In this document: positions 22,000-30,256 of the stretch, one piece after another
Layout of the letters: each line of letters starts with the position of its first letter
Numbering within the stretch: the stretch's first letter is position 1
Translations under genes and position numbers: made by a program
Notes under the pieces: model-generated
Databases searched by the model: none
The model's input: only the letters and a program-made list of their open reading frames with translations
What the model was told of the DNA's origin: nothing
Source: Vibrio tetraodonis
GTDB lineage: Bacteria; Pseudomonadota; Gammaproteobacteria; Enterobacterales; Vibrionaceae
Assembly (NCBI RefSeq): GCF_003350295.1
Contig: NZ_QLYY01000031.1
Coordinates: 1-33,270, forward strand
DNA: 33,270 nucleotides
Direction of reading: 5' to 3'

Positions 22000-22036
22000 A
22001 GCAATTAATCCAAAGTTGAATTTTAATTGCTAGGAG
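22000..22036 (+). promoter_or_regulatory. Leader hairpin abutting the tadZ ribosome binding site
   Basis: AGCAATTAA (22000-22008) pairs perfectly with TTAATTGCT (22023-22031) across a 14-nt loop. The Shine-Dalgarno AGGAG (22032-22036) starts at the very next base, 7 nt before the tadZ ATG. The hairpin could gate translation of tadZ and the genes after it. The rest of the 246-bp gap (21798-22043) shows no gene; GTCTGTT/AACAGAC (21798-21840) is a wider, weaker dyad. Confidence 0.5.
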
Positions 22037-22043
22037 AATACTC

Positions 22044-23267
22044 ATGGGAGAAGCAGTCAAGTTATCATCAAGCGGCGAGTGTCCAATACGGTTAAAAACT
22101 AGTTTGGTTGTATGGATATTTTACTCATCCGACACTTTTAAACTGCACATTAGTCAAGAACTTAATAAGTGTCAGGGGGTGAGCTTTGAAATGATTTCAT
22201 TTCATGGCCTTATTGTCAGTAACCTTGCCCACTTCGCCCAGCCAGATCTTATTTTCGTTGAAACCGGACCGAATTGGGCTCAAAAAATTGTGGATCTCCA
22301 GCAGTATGAAGCGCCAGAATCTCATGATAGTGGGTATGACGCTTCCCTTATTGTATTCGGAAATGAAAACGATAATGGGGCTTTAAAAATCGCTCTAAGG
22401 ATTGGAGCTGCTGATTTTATCTCTGATCAGGCTGAACTGGATGAACTAGCGCCACTTTTAAAAGGTGTCGCTGAAGATAAAGTAGCCAGTCGGCAGTTGG
22501 GTGAGTTATTGATTTTCATGAATACTAAGGGAGGGGCAGGTGCGACTATGATTGCAGTAAATACAGCTATTACCCTCGCCAAACATTACCCCAATGAAGT
22601 TCTTCTCCTTGATTTAGATATGCAATTTGGCGTTGTGGAGGATTATTTGAATGTTAATGGAACATATGGCTTAGCTGACGCTGTTACCAATGTTGCAGAT
22701 CTTGATGATGTATCCTTAGGCAGCCTTGTCACAAAGCACGAATCGGGCCTTCATACCATAGGTTTTAAAAGGGATAATAGTGCGGAAAACTTTGAAAAAT
22801 CGCAGAGCATGAACAAACTTATTCCTGTGTTAAGGGAGCGATATCCCTATGTTATCGTCGACATGTCACGTGGACTTGATCGAATTTTTTCGTCAGTCGT
22901 ATCTCCCGCAACTAAAATATTCTTGATTACACAGCAAAATCTCGTCGCAATTAAAAATACCACACAATTAATGAAGTTAATGACATTTGAGTATGGTGTC
23001 TCCAAAGAGCACATGGAAGTGGTGATTAATCGCTACGAAAAACGCCAATCTATTAAGTTAAAAGATGTAGAGGACACCGTAGGGCATGTTCAAGTACACA
23101 CCATACCTAATGATTTTAAAGTGGCTTTGGAAAGTGCAAATTTGGGTCGGCCCTATATGCACTCAAAGAAAAATAGTTCGATAGCCAAGTCAGTAAAAAA
23201 ATTGGCTGCTTCGCTGTTGCCAGAGCAAGACAATCATAACAATTGGTTTAAAAAGCTGTTTTCTTAA
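22044..23267 (+). CDS. tadZ: Flp pilus localisation ATPase-like protein TadZ (CpaE)
   Basis: The 407-aa protein has a degenerate receiver-like N-domain (about 20-150) and a ParA/MinD-like domain (about 153-390). The P-loop is deviant: TKGGAGATM (161-169) keeps the signature lysine K162 but has alanine at 167 where the second P-loop lysine usually lies. The Walker B-like strand is VLLLDLDMQFG (186-196). TadZ/CpaE proteins set the polar site of pilus assembly and recruit TadA. The deviant loop is common in TadZ, so loss of fast ATP hydrolysis is likely but not proven. A clear AGGAG precedes the ATG. Confidence 0.93.
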   Translation: MGEAVKLSSSGECPIRLKTSLVVWIFYSSDTFKLHISQELNKCQGVSFEMISFHGLIVSNLAHFAQPDLIFVETGPNWAQKIVDLQQYEAPESHDSGYDASLIVFGNENDNGALKIALRIGAADFISDQAELDELAPLLKGVAEDKVASRQLGELLIFMNTKGGAGATMIAVNTAITLAKHYPNEVLLLDLDMQFGVVEDYLNVNGTYGLADAVTNVADLDDVSLGSLVTKHESGLHTIGFKRDNSAENFEKSQSMNKLIPVLRERYPYVIVDMSRGLDRIFSSVVSPATKIFLITQQNLVAIKNTTQLMKLMTFEYGVSKEHMEVVINRYEKRQSIKLKDVEDTVGHVQVHTIPNDFKVALESANLGRPYMHSKKNSSIAKSVKKLAASLLPEQDNHNNWFKKLFS

Positions 23268-23293
23268 AAATTATACGTTGAAAAGGACTGGCT

Positions 23294-24763
23294 ATGCTTT
23301 TTAAGCGAAAGAACATTAATACCGATCTTCAGCAAAAAGTCGCTGAAATGGAAGAACAGCAGACTGTTCAAATCAGTTTCCATGACGAAGGTGGTGCAGA
23401 TACTCGTGAGACCGAGCCAGATTCATTACAAGAGCGCAGACGACTTGAAGCAGAAGCTAAAGAACATGCGGTTGAAGAAGCGAAGAAGCAACTTGAGCAA
23501 GAGTTATCTGTAAAACACTATTACCATCAAAGATTACTGGAGACCTTAGACTTGGGACTTTTGGCGAGTTTTGAGTTGGACCGAGCCAAAAAAGAGCTTC
23601 ATGATGCAATAGTACAGCTCATGGCAGAAGATAAGACCCATGCCCTAGGAGCTGAAGGGCGTAAACATGTTATCCAGCAAATTGAAGATGAAGTGTTTGG
23701 GTTAGGGCCTTTGGAACCTTTGCTTAATGATTCTTCTGTCTCGGATATATTAGTCAATGGTCCTAAACATGTCTTTGTAGAGCGGCGCGGTAAACTTGAA
23801 CTTACGCCGTATACGTTTCTTGATGAACGGCATCTACGCAATATTTTAGATAGGATTGTCAGTCAAGTTGGACGAAGAATAGATGAGGCTTCCCCTATGG
23901 TAGATGCTCGCTTGGCTGATGGATCTCGTGTTAATGCGATAATCCCCCCTTTGGCTCTCGATGGCTCTTCAGTGTCGATACGCCGATTTGCGGTTGAGAA
24001 GCTCAATATGGATAACCTGCTTAACTTCAACTCACTTTCTCCTGAAATGGCAAAGTTTGTTGAGGCTGCGGTAACCGGTGCGATGAATGTGTTGATATCG
24101 GGCGGCACCGGTTCTGGAAAAACCACCACACTGAATATTTTTTCTAACTTTATCCCTTCCGATGACAGGATTGTGACCATAGAAGACTCAGCTGAATTAC
24201 AACTGCAACAACCCCATGTGGTTCGATTAGAAACAAGGCCAGCAAATCTTGAAGGCAAAGGTGAGATTACTCAGCGAGACTTGGTAAAAAATGCTCTGCG
24301 TATGCGCCCTGACCGTATTGTCCTTGGTGAAGTTCGTGGCGCGGAAGCGGTGGATATGTTAGCCGCTATGAATACTGGCCATGATGGTTCTTTGGCGACG
24401 ATTCACGCTAATACGCCTAGAGATGCGCTGTCTCGGGTTGAAAACATGTTCGCCATGGCAGGGTGGAATATGTCGGCTAAAAACTTACGTTCTCAAATTG
24501 CATCCGCGATTCACTTGGTGGTGCAGATGGAGCGCCAAGAAGATGGTAAACGTCGTATGGTGAGTATTTGTGAAATCAATGGCATGGAAGGAGAAATTAT
24601 CACCATGTCTGAAATTTTTAAATTTCATCGCAAAGGTATGGATGATGAGGGAAATGTTATTGGTCACTTTGTGGCTACGGGAATCGTACCGCAGTGCCAT
24701 GATCAGTTAGCCAAAAAAGGTCTGCGTTTACCATTTGATATCTTCAATGAATCATTTTCATAG
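23294..24763 (+). CDS. tadA: Flp pilus assembly ATPase TadA (CpaF)
   Basis: The 489-aa secretion ATPase of the GspE/VirB11 superfamily powers pilus assembly. It has an N-terminal charged, coiled-coil-prone stretch (about 45-75, rich in E/K), Walker A GGTGSGKTT (270-278), Asp box TIEDSAEL (295-302), Walker B RIVLGEVRGAE (341-351), and His box TGHDGSLATIHAN (361-373). All catalytic motifs are intact. It is cytoplasmic and docks on TadB/TadC. The gap to tadZ is 26 bp, with AAAAGGA before the ATG. Confidence 0.97.
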   Translation: MLFKRKNINTDLQQKVAEMEEQQTVQISFHDEGGADTRETEPDSLQERRRLEAEAKEHAVEEAKKQLEQELSVKHYYHQRLLETLDLGLLASFELDRAKKELHDAIVQLMAEDKTHALGAEGRKHVIQQIEDEVFGLGPLEPLLNDSSVSDILVNGPKHVFVERRGKLELTPYTFLDERHLRNILDRIVSQVGRRIDEASPMVDARLADGSRVNAIIPPLALDGSSVSIRRFAVEKLNMDNLLNFNSLSPEMAKFVEAAVTGAMNVLISGGTGSGKTTTLNIFSNFIPSDDRIVTIEDSAELQLQQPHVVRLETRPANLEGKGEITQRDLVKNALRMRPDRIVLGEVRGAEAVDMLAAMNTGHDGSLATIHANTPRDALSRVENMFAMAGWNMSAKNLRSQIASAIHLVVQMERQEDGKRRMVSICEINGMEGEIITMSEIFKFHRKGMDDEGNVIGHFVATGIVPQCHDQLAKKGLRLPFDIFNESFS

Positions 24764-24774
24764 GGAGAATAGAC

Positions 24775-25743
24775 ATGTTGCAAGACTCGACATTGTTTAT
24801 TATTTTACTCTTTTTTTCGGTTGTTTTTATCTCACAGGCTCTGATACTTCCTGCCGCTGGGAGTAAGGCAAAACACAAAGAGCTGTCGGAACGTTTAAAA
24901 GAATCGCAGTCGAAGTTGGATGAAGAGGCGCGCTCCTTACTTCAAGAGCACTACCTTAAAAGTTTGACACCAACCGATAGAAAGCTAGTCAAAGTAGAGT
25001 TGCTATCTTCACTGAAAAAGATGATTGAATTGTCGGGATACGACTGGAGTCTGTCTCAAACCTTGATATTCACATCCATTTTGTCTGTCTGTGCTTTATT
25101 TGTTGTTTTGCTGATAGGCCAGCCCCTCTATGTTGGCTTAGTTTCAATAGTAGGAGTATGGGGCTTTTTATATTTTTGGTTGAACAAAAGGATTTCGGAT
25201 CGACTGTCAGCATTTGAAGAGCAGTTACCCGAAGCCTTAGACATTATGAAGCGGATGCTTCAAGCGGGCCAGCCGGTTACTCAGGCTTTTAATGAGGTGG
25301 GTGTTGAGATGCCTGCACCGATTGGTGTTGAGTTTAAAAACACATTTAATCTGCTCAATTATGGATACGACATGCGAATGGCGATTATGCAGATGGCAGA
25401 GAGAACGCCCACGGTTTCCATGTTAGCTTTCTCTAGTGCGGTGTTACTGCAAAAAGAAACGGGGGGAAACTTGGCTGAAAATTTAGAAAATGTTTCAAAA
25501 GTGTTGAGATCTAGATTTAAATTACAAAGAAAGATCAAAACACTATCAGCCGAAAGTCGCTTATCAGCTTGGATACTTATCCTGTCGCCATTTGTTTTGT
25601 TTGTTTTCCTCAGTCTGATTAATCCAGATTATGTTAGACCTCTGTATACGGATCCGAGAGGTATGACTTTAGTGAGCGGTGGAATCGTGAGTCTATTTGT
25701 CGGTTCAATGTGGATACGAAGAATAATTAGCTTTGAGGTTTGA
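24775..25743 (+). CDS. tadB: Flp pilus inner-membrane platform protein TadB
   Basis: The 322-aa integral membrane protein of the GspF/TadC family has an N-terminal membrane segment (LFIILLFFSVVFISQALIL). A pair follows at about 97-145 (TLIFTSILSVCALFVVLLI, VGLVSIVGVWGFLYFWL), and two lie at the C-terminus (SAWILILSPFVLFVFLSLI, and SGGIVSLFVGSMWI). The cytoplasmic T2SSF domain includes LPEALDIMKRMLQAG and ETGGNLAENLENVSKVLR. It forms the platform with TadC and contacts TadA. GGGAG lies before the ATG. It overlaps no gene but is 11 bp from tadA. Confidence 0.95.
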   Translation: MLQDSTLFIILLFFSVVFISQALILPAAGSKAKHKELSERLKESQSKLDEEARSLLQEHYLKSLTPTDRKLVKVELLSSLKKMIELSGYDWSLSQTLIFTSILSVCALFVVLLIGQPLYVGLVSIVGVWGFLYFWLNKRISDRLSAFEEQLPEALDIMKRMLQAGQPVTQAFNEVGVEMPAPIGVEFKNTFNLLNYGYDMRMAIMQMAERTPTVSMLAFSSAVLLQKETGGNLAENLENVSKVLRSRFKLQRKIKTLSAESRLSAWILILSPFVLFVFLSLINPDYVRPLYTDPRGMTLVSGGIVSLFVGSMWIRRIISFEV

Positions 25744-25744
25744 T

Positions 25745-26692
25745 ATGGATTTTCTCTTCAGTCAGCTCAGCAGGCACAATTTAGATGAACAGGCAGTTTT
25801 GCTTGGTGTAATCTTGCTTGCAACTATATTGTTCGTATTTACAATATCTCTGCTTTTTGTTGGTTCCAAATCCCCAGTAAGGACCAAGCTAGAGCAAATG
25901 AAGAATGCAAATAGCACCAATAAGCTGAAAAAAAGCCGCAAGTTTGATCATACCCTCGAATCATTAGCCCCTATGATGCAGAGTTCAAACACTAAAGAGA
26001 GTGAAAGTATTAGGCATAAATTGATGCATGCCGGTTATCATGATGCCAATGCACTAACGGTGTTTTACGCTCTCAAGAGTATCTCTTTAGTGTTAGGCTT
26101 GTGTATAGCCGCAGCCTTGTATTTCCTATTTCCCGGTATGCCAATGCTCAATTTTGCTATGATCACCAGCACTGCGATTGGTCTATTTGCTCCCAATATT
26201 CTTTTAAACCAGCAGGTAGGAGCACGCCAGAAGAAAATTCGTGGTGGTATTGCAGATACTCTCGACTTACTTGTCGTATGTACAGAGTCTGGTTTGGGCT
26301 TCAATGCGGCATTAAGACGAGTTGCTGACGAAATTAACATATCTCATCCTGATTTTGCCGATGAGCTTGATACAGTTTGTGTAAAAATTAACGCAGGGGT
26401 TGAGATGTCCGATGCCTTTGAAGATTTGATTGACAGAACTGGCTTGGTTGAGATTGTAGGTTTGGTAACTATGTTGACCCATGCCTCACGTATTGGTGGT
26501 AGTTTGTCTCAGACTTTGCGAGATTATACCGAAGATTACCGTGACAAACGTAATCAAGAACTTGAGGAAGTGGCTGCTAAAATACCGACGAAAATGATGT
26601 TCCCATTACTTATATTTATTTGGCCTTGTTTTTTTATTGTGGCAATAGGCCCAGCAATGTTGCAGTTTACTTCTACCCTAGGAAGCGGATGA
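25745..26692 (+). CDS. tadC: Flp pilus inner-membrane platform protein TadC
   Basis: The 315-aa paralogue of TadB has the same T2SSF core: GIADTLDLLVVCTESGLGFN and HASRIGGSLSQTLRDYTEDYR are its hallmark blocks. Membrane segments are predicted near 20-40, at 98-150 (two), and at the C-terminus (MMFPLLIFIWPCFFIVAIG). A TTG four codons earlier is possible, but the ATG at 25745, one base after the tadB stop, has GAGG 6 nt ahead and is preferred. It acts with TadB as the assembly platform. Confidence 0.95.
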   Translation: MDFLFSQLSRHNLDEQAVLLGVILLATILFVFTISLLFVGSKSPVRTKLEQMKNANSTNKLKKSRKFDHTLESLAPMMQSSNTKESESIRHKLMHAGYHDANALTVFYALKSISLVLGLCIAAALYFLFPGMPMLNFAMITSTAIGLFAPNILLNQQVGARQKKIRGGIADTLDLLVVCTESGLGFNAALRRVADEINISHPDFADELDTVCVKINAGVEMSDAFEDLIDRTGLVEIVGLVTMLTHASRIGGSLSQTLRDYTEDYRDKRNQELEEVAAKIPTKMMFPLLIFIWPCFFIVAIGPAMLQFTSTLGSG

Positions 26693-26706
26693 TTAAGGAA
26701 AGCATA

Positions 26707-27723
26707 ATGAAAGGAACTCGTTTATTCTATATCTCTTTAATTACAATGCTTCTAATTGGTTGTGCAGGCAACCAGTCTAACATAGATTCTTCGCTATACG
26801 ATGGCAAACCAATCGATACTTTATCTTCTGAACAACCGCCAAAAACAGAGCAAGAAGCGATTTCTCGTGGTGATGCAGCGCTAAGCATCGGTAATAGTGA
26901 TCTTGCTCTATACGAATATATCCGCGCTTTATCTTTTGAAAACGGAGAATACAAAGATCGCGCTTTATACAACATAGGACGTATTCATCAATCGAGAGGC
27001 AATCTTGCCCTCGCCGAGAAAGCATTTTTATTGGGCATTAAGCAAAATCCAGACAACATTAAAGTATTGGAGCAGCTAGGAACCATCTACAGCAAAATGG
27101 GTGATTTAGAACTCGGTAAGAGCTACTTTTATCGAGCTATTAATGCTGATCAAGTGCGTTTGACCACCAGAAATAGTCTTAGCGGTAAAGAAGTGATAGA
27201 ACCAGAGCAGATCGCGGTGTTAAAGGTGGATCAATATTCGCCGGAATACGCCTATATGGGGTTAGGTGTCATTGCAGATGTAGATTCTGAACATAAGCTT
27301 GCCCAAGCCTATTACAAGCAAGCTTTGAGTATAAAACCAGATTCGGTTAAGACTCTAATTAATGTAAGCTACTCGTTTTATATGTCCGGAGAATACCGTA
27401 AAGCGCAGCGTTTTGTTCTGCAGGCGTTAAAGCAAGAGCCTGATAATGAAAAAGCGCTCAATAACCTTGCGTTGATATATCTTGGTAAAGGTGAAATTAC
27501 CCGAGCGGTGAATGTATTCTCAAGACATATGGAAAAACCTGAAGCTCTGAACAATGTTGGATACTTTCTTATCTTACAGGGCAAGCCCGACAAAGCGATC
27601 CCATACTTACAGCAGGCCATTGATAGTAAGTCTTCATACTACAAGGTAGCGAATGAAAACCTAGAACGTGCATTGGCTTTAGTTCGTGAGCAGTCATCCG
27701 CGGGTATTTCATCTAAAAACTAA
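26707..27723 (+). CDS. tadD: TPR lipoprotein TadD, last gene of this tad cluster
   Basis: The 338-aa lipoprotein has signal MKGTRLFYISLITMLLIG with acylated C19. Tetratricopeptide repeats fill the rest, for example ALYNIGRIHQSRGNLALAEK, DPD/DNIKVLEQLGTIYSKMGD, SVKTLINVSYSFYMSGEYRK, EKALNNLALIYLGKGEITRA. TadD-type proteins act as periplasmic scaffolds or pilotins for the secretin. An earlier ATG at 26689 overlaps the tadC stop; 26707 is preferred because TTAAGGAA lies ahead and the signal peptide is then standard. The next gene (chrA) converges with only 9 bp between stops and no terminator. Confidence 0.92.
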   Translation: MKGTRLFYISLITMLLIGCAGNQSNIDSSLYDGKPIDTLSSEQPPKTEQEAISRGDAALSIGNSDLALYEYIRALSFENGEYKDRALYNIGRIHQSRGNLALAEKAFLLGIKQNPDNIKVLEQLGTIYSKMGDLELGKSYFYRAINADQVRLTTRNSLSGKEVIEPEQIAVLKVDQYSPEYAYMGLGVIADVDSEHKLAQAYYKQALSIKPDSVKTLINVSYSFYMSGEYRKAQRFVLQALKQEPDNEKALNNLALIYLGKGEITRAVNVFSRHMEKPEALNNVGYFLILQGKPDKAIPYLQQAIDSKSSYYKVANENLERALALVREQSSAGISSKN

Positions 27724-27732
27724 ACAGTACGA

Positions 27733-28879
27733 TTAAACTATCCAGTTGCTAGCGACGCCAAGTAGGATAAAGCTTATCACAATGCTTATGATAGGAAGTT
27801 TTAGTTGCTTGAGTAGGTAAAAGCCAACTAGCACAAAAACAAGATCGCTTGGGCTAAGTACTGCACTGGTAAATACAGGTTGATAGAGAGCTGACAACAG
27901 CAATCCGACAACCGCAGCATTCACACCATTTAAAGCGCCTGACACTCTTGGCACTTGAGCAAGGTGTTGCCAATGTTTTAGAACGCCAAGAAGGAGTAGA
28001 AACCCCGGCAGAAAAACACCGAGTGTTGCCACTAAAGCGCCTGCTATCGGTGCTTGTGGGATAAGTTGATAGCCAATGTAGGTGGCAAAGGTAAACATGG
28101 GTCCTGGAACGGCCTGAGCGGCGGCGTAGCCAGTGAGGAAAGCATCCTGAGAGATTTGTTCTCCAACGATATTTTGCAGCAGCGGTAGGACTACATGCCC
28201 GCCACCAAAAACTAAGCTTCCGGCTTGAAAAAAATCACTAAACAGCTTGATAAGCGGCAGACCAGATGTCATCAGAGGCAAAGAAAAAATAAGCAAGCCA
28301 AAGGATATGAGTGGCCAAATGCTGGGCTTAAAGCGCTGATGTGTACTGCTTTGATTTGAAGCTAAGTACTTACAGCCGATCAGGGCAGCGAGGAGCAATA
28401 AGATAATTTGAGTTGAAATACTGGGTATAAGAAGAAGCGCAGCGGCGGTAAGCAAACATAAACCAGAGGTGAGCTTTTGCTTACAAAAGCTTTTGTACAT
28501 TCCCCATGTAGCATCGGCAACCACGACAACCGCCAATAGCTTTAAACCGTGCACTGCCCCTTCAAATAAAGAGCTTTGATTGAATTTATGACTAAGCAAT
28601 GCAAGGCAAAGCATGATCAATACTGAAGGCAGAGTAAATCCTGTGAAGGCCAATATAGCACCCAATAGACCTTGGCGCTGATAGCCTATGGCAAACCCGA
28701 CCTGGCTTGATCCCGGGTCCAGGCAGAAATTGGCTTAGGGCAACAAGCTGGGCGTACTCTTTGTCACCTAACCATCCAAGCTTATCAACAAAGGTATGGC
28801 GAAAATAGCCGATATGGGCAGCTGGGCCGCCGAAACTTATCCAACCTAACCAGAAAAAAGTTTTAAAAATAGAAAACAT
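27733..28879 (-). pseudogene. chrA: Chromate transporter ChrA, frameshifted
   Basis: The gene would encode about 381 aa of a two-domain CHR-family inner-membrane transporter that exports chromate. The N-terminal part (from 28879) reads WLGWISFGGPAAHIGYFRHTF and ALSQFLPGPG, then shifts out of frame; the correct continuation SSQVGFAIGYQRQGLLGAILAF is in another frame, which then runs open to 27733 (FGGGHVVLPLLQ and AQAVPGPMFTFATYIG belong to the second CHR domain). A single extra base in the CCCGGG run at 28712-28717 explains it. Everything else is intact, so it is a recent mutation, a sequencing error, or very rarely a recoded site. No promoter is obvious on the minus strand apart from the dyad upstream. 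Confidence 0.85.
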
Positions 28880-29228
28880 GCTTAACTTGCCAATTCATTA
28901 TCCGTTAACTTCACGCAAAAACACTACAGCAGAATGATGACAATTTAATGATTTTGTCATCATTAATCGGTTGAAGGGTACGATTATGAGTGATTAACCT
29001 TATTGTATAGGCTAAAGTAGTTTTTCACCCCACCAAGCCTTTTCCATAACCATACTAAGCAGAATCCTATCTTAAGAATAGTGTATTAAAAAAGAGAATT
29101 TTTAAGATATTCAAATGTATATTTATTTTGGCTATTGCATTTTTTTGTTATTCACAGAACTAATAAAAATTATTGTGATGAGAGTCAATGTGCATATTGT
29201 TAGTTGTTTTTTTATTCTTGTTCTCACT
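28880..29228. promoter_or_regulatory. Divergent gap between chrA and the first barrel gene
   Basis: This AT-rich non-coding stretch has no gene. It contains the strong dyad at 28933-28964 (separate entry) and a CRP-like half-good site, TGTGA-TGAGAG-TCAAT (29174-29189, 8 of 10 key bases), about 90 bp before the barrel gene start. The motif ATGTGCAT near 29188 recurs before the second barrel gene (30184-30191), which hints at a shared upstream element. Confidence 0.4.
28933..28964. promoter_or_regulatory. Long perfect dyad upstream of chrA
   Basis: AATGATGACAA (28933-28943) and TTGTCATCATT (28954-28964) form a perfect 11+11 bp inverted repeat with a 10-bp centre, 54 bp upstream of the chrA start. 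The length and spacing (21 bp between half-site centres, two helical turns) fit a dimeric repressor or activator operator. There is no T-run, so it is not a terminator. The regulator is not identifiable. Confidence 0.55.
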
Positions 29229-29271
29229 CTATTATTCGCCAGTTTTTTGTGTAACAAGTAGAATAATAGGA
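29229..29271 (+). promoter_or_regulatory. Leader hairpin touching the ribosome binding site, barrel gene 1
   Basis: CTATTATTC (29229-29237) pairs perfectly with GAATAATAG (29261-29269) across a 23-nt loop that begins GCCAGTTTTTT. The 3' arm ends in the AG of the Shine-Dalgarno AGGA (29268-29271). The second barrel gene has the matching structure with a compensatory base change, so the fold is probably real. Its A/U-rich stem could be melted by temperature or opened or closed by a small RNA. Confidence 0.6.
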
Positions 29272-29279
29272 ATTAAAAA

Positions 29280-29894
29280 ATGAAAAAAGCAGTCTTAGCC
29301 GCACTTGTTGCAGCGGCTTCGTTTCAAGCAGTTGGCTCAGAATATGTAAATGATGGTTGGTATATTGGCGCCGATGTTATTGGTACAACTTTCGAGGCTG
29401 ATGGAATCGATAGTTCTCCATCTGCCACCAGTGGGGCTATTGCAGTAGGTTACGATTTTAAACTATCAGATTCTGTAGTACTTGGTATTGAGGCTGAGTA
29501 TGCTGATTACGGTAAGTTTGATTTTGATCTCCCTGAGGGATTCATCGATGGATCCCTAAGTGTTGATAAGGTTAGCTACGATTTCCGGGCTCTTTCTCTT
29601 TATTTGAAGCCCAAGTTTTTCATTGGGAACTCTCCTGTTTATGTTGGGGCGCTTGCAGGAGTAGGTATGTACCATGCTACCGTTGATGTGCCTGTAAATT
29701 ATTCTGTGTCATATGCATTTGACAGTACAACAACTGTTAGGGCCGAAGATCAGAATGAAACAGAGTTTGTATGTGGTTTAGAGGCTGGATATGCATTTAA
29801 CAGTCACTTATTGCTTAATGTTGGCTATCGAATGGTTAACTTCAAAGAATTTGAGCATGATACTTGGTATGCTGGCCTAGACTACAAATTCTAA
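29280..29894 (+). CDS. Outer-membrane beta-barrel protein, copy 1 (OmpA-like/porin-type)
   Basis: The 204-aa protein has a signal peptide MKKAVLAALVAAASFQAVGS (cleavage near residue 20). The mature ~184-residue domain shows alternating amphipathic strands (GWYIGADVIGTTF, SGAIAVGYDF, SVVLGIEAEYADYGKF, ALSLYLKPKFF, VYVGALAGVGMY, FVCGLEAGYAF, LLLNVGYRMVNF) and ends DTWYAGLDYKF, with the C-terminal Phe needed for barrel assembly. This fits a small eight-stranded barrel of the OmpA/Ail-like group. Specific function is unknown. It is followed by its own terminator and a paralogue. Confidence 0.88.
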   Translation: MKKAVLAALVAAASFQAVGSEYVNDGWYIGADVIGTTFEADGIDSSPSATSGAIAVGYDFKLSDSVVLGIEAEYADYGKFDFDLPEGFIDGSLSVDKVSYDFRALSLYLKPKFFIGNSPVYVGALAGVGMYHATVDVPVNYSVSYAFDSTTTVRAEDQNETEFVCGLEAGYAFNSHLLLNVGYRMVNFKEFEHDTWYAGLDYKF

Positions 29895-29916
29895 GACCTG
29901 AACTAATCTCAGTCTT

Positions 29917-29940
29917 AAAGGGAGCTTAAGCTCCCTTTTA
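29917..29940 (+). terminator. Terminator of barrel gene 1
   Basis: AAAGGGAGC (29917-29925) pairs with GCTCCCTTT (29930-29938) around TTAA, followed by TATCTTTT. The second barrel gene ends in an almost identical hairpin. Confidence 0.8.
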
Positions 29941-30207
29941 TCTTTTCCATCAATCGATATGCCCATCACGCCGCACCTGCTAATTTTTGCATTGAGTCAT
30001 AAATGTTTGCCTTGATGTAATATAGCCGCCCCGTCATTCTTTACATATCTAGACAAATGCCCTGTTTTACCTATATCTAGAGTCAAAACGCACCTTAGGC
30101 TAGCGTCTAATTACCTTTGTTTTGTTGATTAATTGACCATATAAATTAATGGTCGTGGTTTTTTGTATTTTATATTGCAACAATATGTGCATTATTATTT
30201 GATTTGT
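29941..30207. promoter_or_regulatory. Gap between the two barrel genes
   Basis: No gene is visible. The most notable element is the dyad GACCAT-ATAAATTA-ATGGTC (30135-30154), about 100 bp before the second barrel gene, which has no counterpart upstream of the first. It could be an operator for the second copy. I could not place a convincing -35/-10 pair; TATATT at 30171-30176 is the best -10. Confidence 0.35.
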
Positions 30208-30250
30208 TTATTATTTGCCGGTTTTTTAAAGCATAAGTCAAATAATAGGT
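30208..30250 (+). promoter_or_regulatory. Leader hairpin touching the ribosome binding site, barrel gene 2
   Basis: TTATTATTTG (30208-30217) pairs with CAAATAATAG (30239-30248) through one terminal T-G pair. The region from 30208 to 30249 aligns base for base with the first copy, with the same 23-nt interval beginning GCCGGTTTTTT. The inner C-G pair of copy 1 (29237/29261) is T-A here (30216/30240), a compensatory change. The 3' arm runs into AGGT ahead of the ATG at 30257. Confidence 0.6.
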
Positions 30251-30256
30251 ATAAAA

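Noticed and set aside
28592..28879. Independent 95-aa protein
   Set aside because: Its first ~56 residues are the ChrA N-terminus and the rest is out-of-frame; it is the broken 5' part of chrA.
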